Program-made: the position numbers and the translations under genes
DNA from: CADEED01 sp043747875
Lineage (GTDB): Bacteria; Pseudomonadota; Gammaproteobacteria; Steroidobacterales; Steroidobacteraceae
Length of the DNA stretch: 64,000 bases
Assembly: GCA_043747875.1 (NCBI GenBank)
Contig: JAYTOI010000047.1
Coordinates: 1 to 64,000, forward strand
Direction: 5' to 3'
In this document: positions 1 to 8,054 of the stretch, in pieces
Layout of the letters: each line of letters starts with the position of its first letter
Numbering within the stretch: position 1 is the first letter of the stretch
Notes under the pieces: generated by a model
What the model was told of the DNA's origin: nothing
Database searches by the model: none
The model's input: the letters and a program-made list of their open reading frames with translations, nothing else

Positions 1-750
1 GGCGCGTACATCTGCGGCGAGGAAACGTCGATGCTCGAGAGCCTCGAGGGCCGGCGCGGCGAGGTGCGCGTGCGGCCGCCGCTGCCGGCCATCAAGGGCC
101 TGTTCGGCCAGCCGACGGTGGTGAACAACGTGGTGACGCTGGCGACGGTGCCGACCATTCTCGCGCACGGCGCGGCGTTCTATCGCGACTACGGCGTTGG
201 CAAGTCGCGTGGCACGATTCCGTTGCAGCTCGCCGGCAACGTGAAACGCGGCGGCCTCGTCGAACGCGCCTTCGGGCTCACCGTGCGCGAGCTCGTGCAC
301 GACTACGGCGGCGGCACGGCGACGGGCCGGCCGGTGCGCGCCGTACAGATCGGCGGGCCGCTCGGTGCCTATCTACCGGAGTCGGAGTTCGACACGCCGC
401 TCGACTACGAGGCGCTGGCCGCGAAGAACGCGCTGCTTGGGCACGGCGGCGTCGTGGTGTTCGACGATACCGTCGACATGGCGCGCATGGCGCGTTACGC
501 GCTCGAGTTTTGCGCCATCGAGTCCTGCGGCAAATGCACGCCGTGCCGCATCGGCTCGACGCGCGGCGTGGAGCTGGTCGATCGCATCGCAGCGTCCGCC
601 AATGGTTCGCGCGCGGCCGACCTCGCGTTGCTCGACGAGCTGTGCGACACCATGTTCAACGGCTCGCTGTGCGGGTTGGGCGGCATGACGCCGTTCCCGG
701 TGCGCAGCGCCTTGCAGCATTTCAGGGAAGACTTCGATCCGCGGGGGTAG
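1..750 (+). CDS. fdsB: Formate dehydrogenase beta subunit (NuoF-like), 5' end missing
   Basis: The reading frame is open from base 1, so the gene starts upstream of the window. The visible part opens with the NuoF-type flavin/NADH-site motif GAYICGEET, followed by the conserved stretch LFGQPTVVNNVVTLATVP. Near the end is the iron-sulfur motif ESCGKCTPCR with a later SLCGLGG cysteine, which binds the 4Fe-4S cluster of NuoF/HoxF/FdsB proteins. The family passes electrons from the formate-oxidising subunit to NAD+ through FMN in a cytoplasmic complex. The next gene, 4 bp downstream, encodes the molybdenum subunit, which makes formate dehydrogenase rather than respiratory complex I the right reading. 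The N-terminal region cannot be judged. Confidence 0.93.
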   Translation, partial: GAYICGEETSMLESLEGRRGEVRVRPPLPAIKGLFGQPTVVNNVVTLATVPTILAHGAAFYRDYGVGKSRGTIPLQLAGNVKRGGLVERAFGLTVRELVHDYGGGTATGRPVRAVQIGGPLGAYLPESEFDTPLDYEALAAKNALLGHGGVVVFDDTVDMARMARYALEFCAIESCGKCTPCRIGSTRGVELVDRIAASANGSRAADLALLDELCDTMFNGSLCGLGGMTPFPVRSALQHFREDFDPRG

Positions 751-754
751 CGCC

Positions 755-3616
755 ATGTACGCCAAAGGACACCACGACCTCGGCACGCCGGCGGCAAACG
801 GCGCAGCCGTCACGCCTCAGGTCGCGCTGGAAATCGATGGCGTGCCAATCACCGTGCCTGCCGGCACGTCCATCATGCGCGCCGCGGCGCAGGCCGGTGC
901 CGACGTACCCAAGCTCTGCGCCACCGACACGTTGAAGGCGTTCGGCTCCTGCCGCGTGTGCCTGGTCGAGATCGAAGGGCGCAAGGGTTTTCCAGCCTCG
1001 TGCACCACCGAGGTGGCCACCGGCATGAAGGTGCGTACCAGCAGCGACGCGTTGGCCAAACTACGTCGCAGTGTGCTCGAGCTCTACGTCTCCGAGCATC
1101 CGATGGGCAGTTGTCCGCCGGAGAGCCGCTGCGAGCTCGAGCACCTGGCGCACCAGCACGGCATCGGCGCTTCGCGTTACGCGGATGCACGCAGCGCGCG
1201 TCGTGAGCACACGCACGCGGAAACCGACGCCAGCAATCCGTATTTCCGCTTCGACAACGACCTGTGCATCGTCTGCTCGCGTTGCGTTCGCGCCTGCGAG
1301 GATCAGCAGGGCACGTTCGCGTTGACCATCGACGGGCGCGGACTCGAGTCGCGCGTGTCGGCCTCGCAGCGCGAACCCTTCTTCGAATCCGAATGTGTGT
1401 CCTGCGGCGCCTGCGTCGAAGCCTGTCCCACCGGTGCTTTGATGGAGAAGTCGATGCTCTCGTTGACGCTGGGGGCGGGGTTGCCGCAGCAGGCGGTCAC
1501 GACCACCTGCGCGTACTGCGGCGTCGGCTGCTCGCTGGTCGCGGAGATCAAGGACGGCACCGTCGCACGCATGGTGCCTAACAGGAGTGGCCGCGCGAAC
1601 CAGGGCCACGCCTGCGTGAAGGGCCGCTTCGCGTACGGCTATGCCACGCACGCGGACCGCGTGGTGAAGCCGATGATCCGCAGGAGCATCACTGACGACT
1701 GGACGGAAGTGAGCTGGGACGAGGCCTTCACGCATGCGGCTTCGGAGTTCAAACGCATCCAGGCGCAGCACGGCAAGGAATCCATTGGGGGCATCACGTC
1801 CTCGCGCTGCACGAACGAGGAGACCTTCCTCGTGCAGAAGCTGGTGCGCGCGGCGTTCGGCAACAACAACGTCGATACCTGCGCGCGCGTCTGTCATTCA
1901 CCGACGGGATACGGACTCAAGCACACGCTGGGCGAGTCCGCCGGCACGCAGGAGTTCGTGTCGGTGCAGAAAGCTGACGTCATCATGGTGATCGGCGCGA
2001 GTCCGACCGAGGCCCATCCGGTGTTCGCGTCGCAGATGAAGCGGCGCCTGCGCGCCGGCGCCAGGCTGATCGTGATCGATCCCCGGGCCATCGCGCTGGT
2101 GAAGACCCCGCACGTCGAGGCCGACCACCACCTGCGGCTGCTGCCTGGAACGAACGTCGCGGTGATCAACGCGCTGGGGCACGTCGTCGTGACGGAGGGT
2201 CTGACTAAAGACGACTACATCGCGCAGCGCTGCGAGCGCGAGTCGTACGAGAAGTGGAAGAAGTTCGTATCCGACCCGGTGAACTCGCCGGAGGCCATGG
2301 AGCCCATCACTGGGGTGCCCGCGGCGGAATTGCGCGGTGCCGCGCGCCTGTATGCGCGCGGACCCAACAGCGCCATCTACTACGGCCTGGGCGTCACCGA
2401 GCACAGCCAGGGCACCACCATGGTCATGGGCATCGCGAACCTTGCGATGGCCACTGGCAACCTCGGCCGCGAGGGCGTGGGCGTGAACCCGCTGCGCGGA
2501 CAGAACAACGTGCAGGGCGCCTGTGACATGGGCTCATTCCCGCACGAGTTCTCAGGCTATCGGCATGTCTCCGACGACTCTGCTCGCGCGTTGTTCGAGG
2601 ACCTGTGGAACGTACAGCTGCTCGCCGAGCCCGGACTGAGAATTCCCAACATGTTCGAGGCCGCGCTCGACGGCTCGTTCCGCGGTCTGTACATACAGGG
2701 CGAGGACTTCGCGCAGTCGGACCCCAACACGGCGCATGTCACGGCGGCACTGTCGGCGATGGAGTGCATCGTCATCCAGGACATCTTCCCGAACGAGACG
2801 TCGAAGTTCGCGCACGTGTTCCTGCCCGGCTCGTCGTTCCTCGAGAAGGACGGCACGTTCACGAACGCGGAGCGGCGCATCTCGCGTGTGCGCAAGGTCA
2901 TCGAACCGCTGGCCGGTCTCGCGGATTGGGAAGTCACCGTACGGCTGTCGAACACGCTCGGATATCCCATGCGCTACACGCATCCGTCGCAGATCATGGA
3001 CGAGATCGCGGTGCTCACGCCCACGTTCGCGGGCGTGAGCTACGAGAAGCTCGACCGCCTCGGGTCCATTCAATGGCCCTGCAACGAGAAGGCGCCGGAC
3101 GGCACGCCGACCATGCACGTCGGCCAGTTCGTGCGCGGCAAGGGCAAGTTCTACGTCACGGCCTATGTGCCGACGAACGAGCGCACGTCGAGCCGCTATC
3201 CACTGCTGCTCACCACGGGACGCGTGCTCACGCAGTACAACGTCGGCGCGCAGACGCGGCGCACGGCCAACATGGCCTGGCATGGCGAAGACCGCCTCGA
3301 ATTGCATCCGCACGACGCGGAAGCACGCGGCATCGAGCCCGGCGACTGGGTGGGCGTGACGAGCCGCGCGGGCGACACCGTGCTGCGCGTCGAGATCACC
3401 GACCGCGTCGCGCCCGGCGTGGTCTACACGACGTTCCACTTCCCGGAATCGGGCGCGAATCTCATCACCACCGAGAACTCCGACTGGGCCACGAATTGCC
3501 CGGAGTACAAGGTGACGGCGGTGCAAGTGGTGAAGGTGGCGCAGCCCGCGTCCTGGCAATTGCGACGGCGCGCAAACGTGCCTGCGGAACCGGCCCCGTC
3601 GGACTCGATGCGATGA
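755..3616 (+). CDS. fdsA: NAD-dependent formate dehydrogenase alpha (molybdopterin) subunit
   Basis: 953 residues, the usual length for FdsA/FdhF of soluble NAD-dependent formate dehydrogenases. Domains in order: a 2Fe-2S ferredoxin fold with C55, C66, C69 and C83; a NuoG-like His-Cys cluster segment around H115-C126; two 4Fe-4S ferredoxin sites (C171/174/177/181 and C214/217/220/224); then the molybdopterin oxidoreductase core with its own cluster at C252, C255, C259 and C287. C380-H381 (motif RVCHSPT) matches the molybdenum-ligating Cys and the neighbouring His. It is a cysteine, not selenocysteine, enzyme. It oxidises formate to CO2. ATG lies 4 bp after fdsB and the stop overlaps fdsD (ATGA), so the three genes are one operon. 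Confidence 0.96.
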   Translation: MYAKGHHDLGTPAANGAAVTPQVALEIDGVPITVPAGTSIMRAAAQAGADVPKLCATDTLKAFGSCRVCLVEIEGRKGFPASCTTEVATGMKVRTSSDALAKLRRSVLELYVSEHPMGSCPPESRCELEHLAHQHGIGASRYADARSARREHTHAETDASNPYFRFDNDLCIVCSRCVRACEDQQGTFALTIDGRGLESRVSASQREPFFESECVSCGACVEACPTGALMEKSMLSLTLGAGLPQQAVTTTCAYCGVGCSLVAEIKDGTVARMVPNRSGRANQGHACVKGRFAYGYATHADRVVKPMIRRSITDDWTEVSWDEAFTHAASEFKRIQAQHGKESIGGITSSRCTNEETFLVQKLVRAAFGNNNVDTCARVCHSPTGYGLKHTLGESAGTQEFVSVQKADVIMVIGASPTEAHPVFASQMKRRLRAGARLIVIDPRAIALVKTPHVEADHHLRLLPGTNVAVINALGHVVVTEGLTKDDYIAQRCERESYEKWKKFVSDPVNSPEAMEPITGVPAAELRGAARLYARGPNSAIYYGLGVTEHSQGTTMVMGIANLAMATGNLGREGVGVNPLRGQNNVQGACDMGSFPHEFSGYRHVSDDSARALFEDLWNVQLLAEPGLRIPNMFEAALDGSFRGLYIQGEDFAQSDPNTAHVTAALSAMECIVIQDIFPNETSKFAHVFLPGSSFLEKDGTFTNAERRISRVRKVIEPLAGLADWEVTVRLSNTLGYPMRYTHPSQIMDEIAVLTPTFAGVSYEKLDRLGSIQWPCNEKAPDGTPTMHVGQFVRGKGKFYVTAYVPTNERTSSRYPLLLTTGRVLTQYNVGAQTRRTANMAWHGEDRLELHPHDAEARGIEPGDWVGVTSRAGDTVLRVEITDRVAPGVVYTTFHFPESGANLITTENSDWATNCPEYKVTAVQVVKVAQPASWQLRRRANVPAEPAPSDSMR

Positions 3617-3843
3617 ATGTCGAGCGTCTCGTGGCGATGGCCAATGACATCGCCGCGTTCTTCGATTCCGAGCCGGACAAGGCCGTCGCCGCCGAGGGCG
3701 TGCGCTTTCACATCTCGCGTTTCTGGGATCCTCGCATGCGTCGCGAAATCGTCGCGCACGTGGATGCGGGTGGGGCCGGGCTCACTTCCACGGCCCGCTC
3801 CGCAGTGACGCTGCTGACTAATAGCTCAAATCAATTGAAGTGA
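3613..3843 (+). CDS. fdsD: Formate dehydrogenase delta subunit
   Basis: A 76-residue protein whose ATG overlaps the fdsA stop codon (ATGA), showing translational coupling. It has the FdsD pattern: an N-terminal helix (MNVERLVAMANDIAAFF) followed by the signature HISRFWDPRMRREIVAHVD. Members of this family are small accessory subunits of NAD-dependent formate dehydrogenase and are needed for assembly or activity of the complex. No fdhD/fdsC-type maturation gene follows. Such genes, if present in the operon, would have to lie elsewhere or upstream of the window. Confidence 0.92.
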   Translation: MNVERLVAMANDIAAFFDSEPDKAVAAEGVRFHISRFWDPRMRREIVAHVDAGGAGLTSTARSAVTLLTNSSNQLK

Positions 3844-3892
3844 GACCCGCCGCGCTCGTCGTACCCGGTTTCGCGTGTCAGTATCCGCCCCC

Positions 3893-4780
3893 ATGAGCTC
3901 AGGTCTCGCGGCCAAGATCGCCGCCAAGAAGTTCGTCGTCACCGGCGAACTGACACCCCCGAAAGGAACCGATCTGTCGAAGTTGTTTGACGCGGCCGAG
4001 CTGCTGCGCGGCTCCGTCGACGCGATCAACCTCACCGAATCGCCGCGCGCGCGCATGACCATGGACCCGAAGGCCGTGGCGCGTCTGCTGCTCGATCGCG
4101 GCATCGAGACCGTCGTGCAGATCGTGAGCCGCGACCGCAACCGCATCGCCGTGCAGTCCGACTTGTTAGGCGCGGCGGCGCTGGGTCTCAAGAATTTCGT
4201 GTTCATGGGCGGCGACTCCACCGCGGTCGGCGACCATCCCGATGCGAAGCCCGTGTTCGATCTCACCGCGTCGGGCCTGCTGGCCGCGGCACAGGCGCTG
4301 CGCACTGGCAAGGACCACGCCGGCAACGCGCTCACCGGCGTGCCGGATCTGTTTCTCGGCGCCACGGCCAATCCCGGCGCGCCGAAGTTCCAGGCCGAGA
4401 TCGAGAACACGCGCCGCAAGATCGACGCTGGCGCGCAGATGCTGCAGACGCAGGCCGTATACCACGTGGATCAGCTCAAGCGCTTCATCGATGCGCTGAA
4501 ACCCGATGGCATCGCGATCCTCGCCGGCGTCATTCCGTTGAAGTCGGAGAAGAGCGGTCCGTGGCTCAACGCGAACCTGCCGGGCGTCGTGGTGCCGCCG
4601 GATTTGATGAAAGCGATGGACGATGCCGCGCGCGTGGGCGCGACGCGCCAGCGCGGCATCGAGCTCGCGGCGCGCGTGGTTCGTGACATGAAGAGCATCT
4701 GCCAGGGCGTGCACATCATGGCCATCGGCTGGGAAGCCGAGGTGCCGGCCATTCTGAGAGCGGCCGGCATTCGCGCCTAG
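3893..4780 (+). CDS. Methylenetetrahydrofolate reductase (MetF-like)
   Basis: About 295 residues with the MetF TIM-barrel pattern: an N-terminal VTGELTPPKG, strand motifs DAINLTESPRARM and FVFMGGDS, and a C-terminal GVHIMAIGWE. The family reduces 5,10-methylene-THF to 5-methyl-THF using FAD. This protein lacks the strict length and ending of E. coli MetF and looks like the shorter 'methylenetetrahydrofolate reductase family' members often found next to formate or C1 genes. The formate dehydrogenase operon ends 49 bp upstream, which fits a C1 role. ATG 3893 is preferred. A GTG at 3875 in the same frame is also possible, and neither has a clear Shine-Dalgarno sequence. Confidence 0.85.
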   Translation: MSSGLAAKIAAKKFVVTGELTPPKGTDLSKLFDAAELLRGSVDAINLTESPRARMTMDPKAVARLLLDRGIETVVQIVSRDRNRIAVQSDLLGAAALGLKNFVFMGGDSTAVGDHPDAKPVFDLTASGLLAAAQALRTGKDHAGNALTGVPDLFLGATANPGAPKFQAEIENTRRKIDAGAQMLQTQAVYHVDQLKRFIDALKPDGIAILAGVIPLKSEKSGPWLNANLPGVVVPPDLMKAMDDAARVGATRQRGIELAARVVRDMKSICQGVHIMAIGWEAEVPAILRAAGIRA

Positions 4781-4789
4781 AAAATCCGC

Positions 4790-5116
4790 TCAGGGGATGT
4801 CGTCCTCGTTCGCGACGCCGCCTTCATCCTCCCAGCGATTCACCTGCCACACTTCCTCCCGACTGAACTTGAGCCGCGCGCCCGCGCCGCCGCCGTTCTC
4901 GGCGATGAAGACGACGCCGGCCGCTTCCAGGGTGGCGCGCAGCCGACGCCGCGTGGTCTCGTCGGCGGATCGAAAGCGCTTCTCGAAATCGGTGATGGTC
5001 TGCAGGTCGATGGCCGCGGCCTGCGAGAGTTTCTGCTGCGTCCAGTCGATCAGTGCGCGGCCGGCGCGGCATTGCGCGGACGTGAGCGCGGTGGGGGTCA
5101 CTGCGACATTGCTCAT
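4790..5116 (-). CDS. XRE-type helix-turn-helix regulator
   Basis: 108 residues. The middle (about residues 15-70: RAGRALIDWTQQKLSQAAAI, then TITDFEKRFR) is a Cro/CI-type helix-turn-helix, and the segment LRATLEAAGVVFI is the conserved extension seen in short XRE regulators of proteobacteria. The C-terminus (KFSREEVWQVNRWEDEG) is acidic. It is convergent with the metF-like gene, with only 9 bp between stops. Target genes are not evident from the sequence. Confidence 0.8.
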   Translation of the reverse strand: MSNVAVTPTALTSAQCRAGRALIDWTQQKLSQAAAIDLQTITDFEKRFRSADETTRRRLRATLEAAGVVFIAENGGGAGARLKFSREEVWQVNRWEDEGGVANEDDIP

Positions 5117-5219
5117 GCGCGCGAGCGTACCGCGAGCCGCGATGCGTCACCAGATCGCGAAGGCCTCCGTGCGCCCTTCGTTGAAACATATCGCGTCGTG
5201 AACGCGATCTCGATCGCGC

Positions 5220-5855
5220 GTGCTCCGAACGCTGCATAATCGCAATGTGACTGTGCTGGCGCGTGAATACCTGCAGCGGACCCGCGAGGCCCTGGATACG
5301 GCATTCCAGGCGTACTTCGTGCTCAAGGACAAACACCCTGTGCGCCGGGCGGCCGGCTTTCGCAACGTCATCGTGTTCGGCAACCTCGTGCGCGGCGTGC
5401 TCGAAGCGTTGCCCTCCGACGGTGGCGAGTTCGACCGGTGGTTCAAGCCCATACGCAAGGAATTCAAGAGCTCGCTGCTCATGAAGCTGTTCGTGCAGTT
5501 GCTCGCGGAGATCCGCAAGCGGGAGGCATCGCGCATCGGCAAGGGCGCACGTGTGGTCGGCTTCAACTATCCGGCCGACGTGCCGAAGCTCGGCAAGCGG
5601 CCGGCGCATGCGCGCGAGCTGTTCATGGGCGACGACATCGGCGGCATCGGCTGGGAGGTCGAAGTGCTGCCGGGCTCCATCGAAAAGTACTACGCAATCC
5701 TCCCGGCCAGCTACGGCACCGTGGACGAATTCCTGAGCTTCACCGCCGTGGCCCAAACTTCGAACGATCCGCGCTCGCTCGACCCCATCAAGGTTTCGGA
5801 GCAGTACATCACCACGCTCGAGAAAGTACTGCGCGGCGCGGAGCAACATCTCTAG
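5220..5855 (+). CDS. Hypothetical protein
   Basis: Up to 211 residues, not recognised. It is soluble-looking, with a charged helical first half (YLQRTREALDTAFQAYFVLKDKH) and a more globular second half (FMGDDIGGIGWEVEVLPGSIEKYY), with no signal peptide or membrane segment. The start is uncertain. GTG 5220 gives the longest frame, but a CATAAT element at 5235-5240 resembles a -10 box, which would favour a start at GTG 5247 or 5253. The frame closes with TAG at 5853-5855. The same frame then runs on into a decayed glycosidase fragment, but the two show no family relation. Confidence 0.55.
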   Translation: MLRTLHNRNVTVLAREYLQRTREALDTAFQAYFVLKDKHPVRRAAGFRNVIVFGNLVRGVLEALPSDGGEFDRWFKPIRKEFKSSLLMKLFVQLLAEIRKREASRIGKGARVVGFNYPADVPKLGKRPAHARELFMGDDIGGIGWEVEVLPGSIEKYYAILPASYGTVDEFLSFTAVAQTSNDPRSLDPIKVSEQYITTLEKVLRGAEQHL

Positions 5856-5861
5856 GCCCCT

Positions 5862-6118
5862 CCGGCCAACGCGCTCGGCGACAAACATCTCGCGAACACG
5901 CTGTACTTCCACGCGCACTTCCGGCGCGAGAACCCCACGACGATGCAGCGTGCCTTCGAAATCCTGCCGAACTCGAACTCGATCTCGAACACCTGCCCAA
6001 CGCAAACCTGTTCGAGCGCGCCGACGACTATTCCAGCCGCGCGTACTTTTATTTGATGGCTGCGAAAAATGGGCTGCCGGACCTGGCGCCGCTGGCGGGG
6101 CGCCTGCGCGGGCTGTGA
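5862..6118 (+). pseudogene. Decayed C-terminal remnant of a GH172 (DUF2961)-like protein
   Basis: Two adjoining pieces read in different frames. The first (about 5895-5970) encodes LYFHAHFRRENPTT, close to the FHAQWRRENPT segment of DUF2961/GH172 proteins. The second (about 5970-6118) encodes RADDYSSRAYFYL, close to the DDYSSVAYWYQ segment near the C-terminus of the same family. In intact members these two segments lie far apart, so the stretch looks like a gene that lost its N-terminus and its middle. No start codon or ribosome site is attached to either piece. The family assignment rests on two short motifs recalled from the family and should be taken as probable only. Confidence 0.45.
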
Positions 6119-6230
6119 GCACCTCGAAGACCTGATACCAAAGCGCCGTAAAACGTGACGAGCGCACGTCTTTTGCCTGCCACCCTTCAGCTATGCTCGC
6201 CAACATATGTCAACCAGGAGGAGTGGCGAG

Positions 6231-6929
6231 ATGAGCAAGGCAAAAGTTCTCGGGGCATTGGCACTGGCGGGAACGCTTGCTTCGCCCACTTTCGCGGACG
6301 ATTCGAGCGGCTGGCGCATGGGCTTCAACATCGCGGCGGACAAGCTCGAAGGCACTTTCGACGCCACGGGCTTTGGCACTACCAACACCACCGAAGAGCG
6401 CCTCGGATACAGCATCTTCGGCGGCTACACCTTCAACAAGTGGATCGCGGTCGAGGTCGGATACACCGGCGGCACGGAGTTCAACCAGTTCGTGCCTGAA
6501 TTTGCCGACCTGGTCGCGGCCGACCCGCCTGTGGCAGTGCCGCCCGCTACGCCCATTCCCGATTCGCCGGCGTTCTTCAACATTCACAACGACGTGAAGG
6601 GGCTCGATGCCTCCGCTGTGTTCTCCTGGTGGGTGAACGACAAGTTCTCGCTGTATGGCCGCGGCGGCTTTCTCGCCTGGCGCGCCGAGACGACGGTTGG
6701 CGTCGGCGACTTCGATGACTTTTTGAACGATCCGGTGCGGGTTTCCGCGAACGACAACGGTTTCGCGCCGATGTTCGGCTTCGGCGTGCAGACCAAGCTC
6801 GATGGCGCGCTGGTGCGACTCGAATACCGCGTCATCGACGTGGGCGATCTGAACTTCGGTGGCGGCTTCTCGCAGACCGACAACCAGGTTTCGTCGACGA
6901 CGTTCAGCATCGTCTGGCAGTTGCGCTAG
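6231..6929 (+). CDS. Outer-membrane beta-barrel protein
   Basis: 232 residues beginning with a cleavable signal peptide (MSKAKVLGALALAGTLASPTFA). ATG 6231 is chosen because a strong AGGAGG lies 9 bases upstream; an in-frame ATG at 6207 lacks one. The mature protein shows alternating strands with glycine and aromatic residues (GYSIFGGYTFNKWIAVEVGYTG, FSLYGRGGFLAWRAE). It ends in a typical barrel C-terminus of strands closing with WQLR, as in OmpA-like/OmpW-like 8-stranded barrels. Probable location is the outer membrane. Specific function is unknown. A strong hairpin follows at 6936. Confidence 0.8.
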   Translation: MSKAKVLGALALAGTLASPTFADDSSGWRMGFNIAADKLEGTFDATGFGTTNTTEERLGYSIFGGYTFNKWIAVEVGYTGGTEFNQFVPEFADLVAADPPVAVPPATPIPDSPAFFNIHNDVKGLDASAVFSWWVNDKFSLYGRGGFLAWRAETTVGVGDFDDFLNDPVRVSANDNGFAPMFGFGVQTKLDGALVRLEYRVIDVGDLNFGGGFSQTDNQVSSTTFSIVWQLR

Positions 6930-6935
6930 AACACG

Positions 6936-6967
6936 GCGCACGAGGGCCCTTACCGGGCCTCGTGCGC
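6936..6967 (+). terminator. Hairpin after the barrel gene
   Basis: A perfect 10-bp inverted repeat (GCGCACGAGG / CCTCGTGCGC) with an inner CCC/GGG pair and a short loop lies 7 bp after the barrel stop codon. The following sequence is only mildly T-rich, so this is a weak intrinsic terminator or an mRNA-stabilising hairpin. Confidence 0.55.
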
Positions 6968-7005
6968 ACGCGCATTCTCCTTTCAATCCCGGATGGAGTG
7001 AGCAC

Positions 7006-8046
7006 ATGCGCTATCGGAAGCTAGGCAACACCGGATTGATCGTTTCCGAGATGTGTCTCGGAGGCATGACATTCGGCAGCGGCGAGGGAATGTGGGCCAC
7101 GGTGGCCGGTGTCAGCCAGGATGACGTCACCGAAATCATCAAGACCGCGTTCGATCGCGGCGTCAACTTCATCGACACCGCGGATTTCTACTCGAGCGGG
7201 CGATCGGAAATCGTCACCGGAAACGCGCTCAAGATGCTCGCCCGGCCACGCGATTCCTACGTGCTCGCCACCAAGGTGCTGCTGCGCATGGGACCGGGAC
7301 CCAATCAGATCGGTCTTTCGCGCGCACACATCCTGCAGGCCGTCGACGCCAGCCTGAAGCGCCTGCAGCTCGATCACATCGATCTCTATCAGATTCACGG
7401 CCGCGACCCGTTCACGCCGCTCGAGGAGACACTCGATGCGTTGAACGATTGTGTGCGTGCAGGGAAGGTGCGCTACACCGGCCTGTGCAATCTCGCGGCT
7501 TGGGAAATAACGAAATCGCTGTGGATCTCCGAAAAAAAGAGCCTCGCGCGATTCGAAAGTCTGCAGATGTATTACTCGCTCGCGGGCCGCGACATCGAGC
7601 GCGAGATTGTGCCGCTCGCGAAGGATCAGAATCTTGCGATCCTGCCGTGGAGCCCGCTGGCCGGCGGATTGCTGTCGGGCAAGTTCTCGCGCGAGAACGA
7701 AAAACCGGACGGTGCGCGCCGCGCGACGCTCGACTTCCCGCCGGTCGACCGCGAGCGCGTGTGGCGCATCCTCGATGTGATGCGACCCATCGCGGCCGAC
7801 AATCTCGTGTCCATCGCGCAGGTCGCGCTCGCCTGGTTGCTGGCGCAGCCGCACGTCACGTCGGTGATCATCGGCGCGAAGAATCACGAGCAGCTGCTCG
7901 ACAACATCTCTGCGACGGAGCTCGAGCTGAGCCCGGAGCAACTACGCGCCATCGACGAAGTGTCGGCGCTGCCGAGCGAATATCCGCAGTGGATGATCGC
8001 GCGGCAGTCGGGAGATAGAGTAGGGCAGGTCGAAGGCGCAAGCTGA
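7006..8046 (+). CDS. Aldo/keto reductase
   Basis: 346 residues, the normal length of the AKR family. The catalytic set is visible: D57 and Y62 in DTADFY, K90 in ATK, and the His of LYQIHGRDP. The cofactor-binding end is present in SVIIGAKNHEQLLDN. It reduces or oxidises carbonyl/alcohol groups of sugars or related compounds with NADP(H). ATG 7006 follows a GGAG at 6992. The gene precedes, by 8 bp, a secreted glycosidase-like gene and then xylB/xylA, so it may work on pentoses or products of that cluster; this is inferred from position only. The proline-rich tail of the family is replaced by a short unrelated end (RVGQVEGAS). Confidence 0.88.
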   Translation: MRYRKLGNTGLIVSEMCLGGMTFGSGEGMWATVAGVSQDDVTEIIKTAFDRGVNFIDTADFYSSGRSEIVTGNALKMLARPRDSYVLATKVLLRMGPGPNQIGLSRAHILQAVDASLKRLQLDHIDLYQIHGRDPFTPLEETLDALNDCVRAGKVRYTGLCNLAAWEITKSLWISEKKSLARFESLQMYYSLAGRDIEREIVPLAKDQNLAILPWSPLAGGLLSGKFSRENEKPDGARRATLDFPPVDRERVWRILDVMRPIAADNLVSIAQVALAWLLAQPHVTSVIIGAKNHEQLLDNISATELELSPEQLRAIDEVSALPSEYPQWMIARQSGDRVGQVEGAS

Positions 8047-8054
8047 CCGCACGC

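Noticed and set aside
5438..6118. A 226-codon plus-strand frame ending in RADDYSSRAYFYL
   Set aside because: Only its last ~50 codons look protein-like; the first part is a shadow of the 5220-5855 frame. It was treated as part of a pseudogene rather than a gene.
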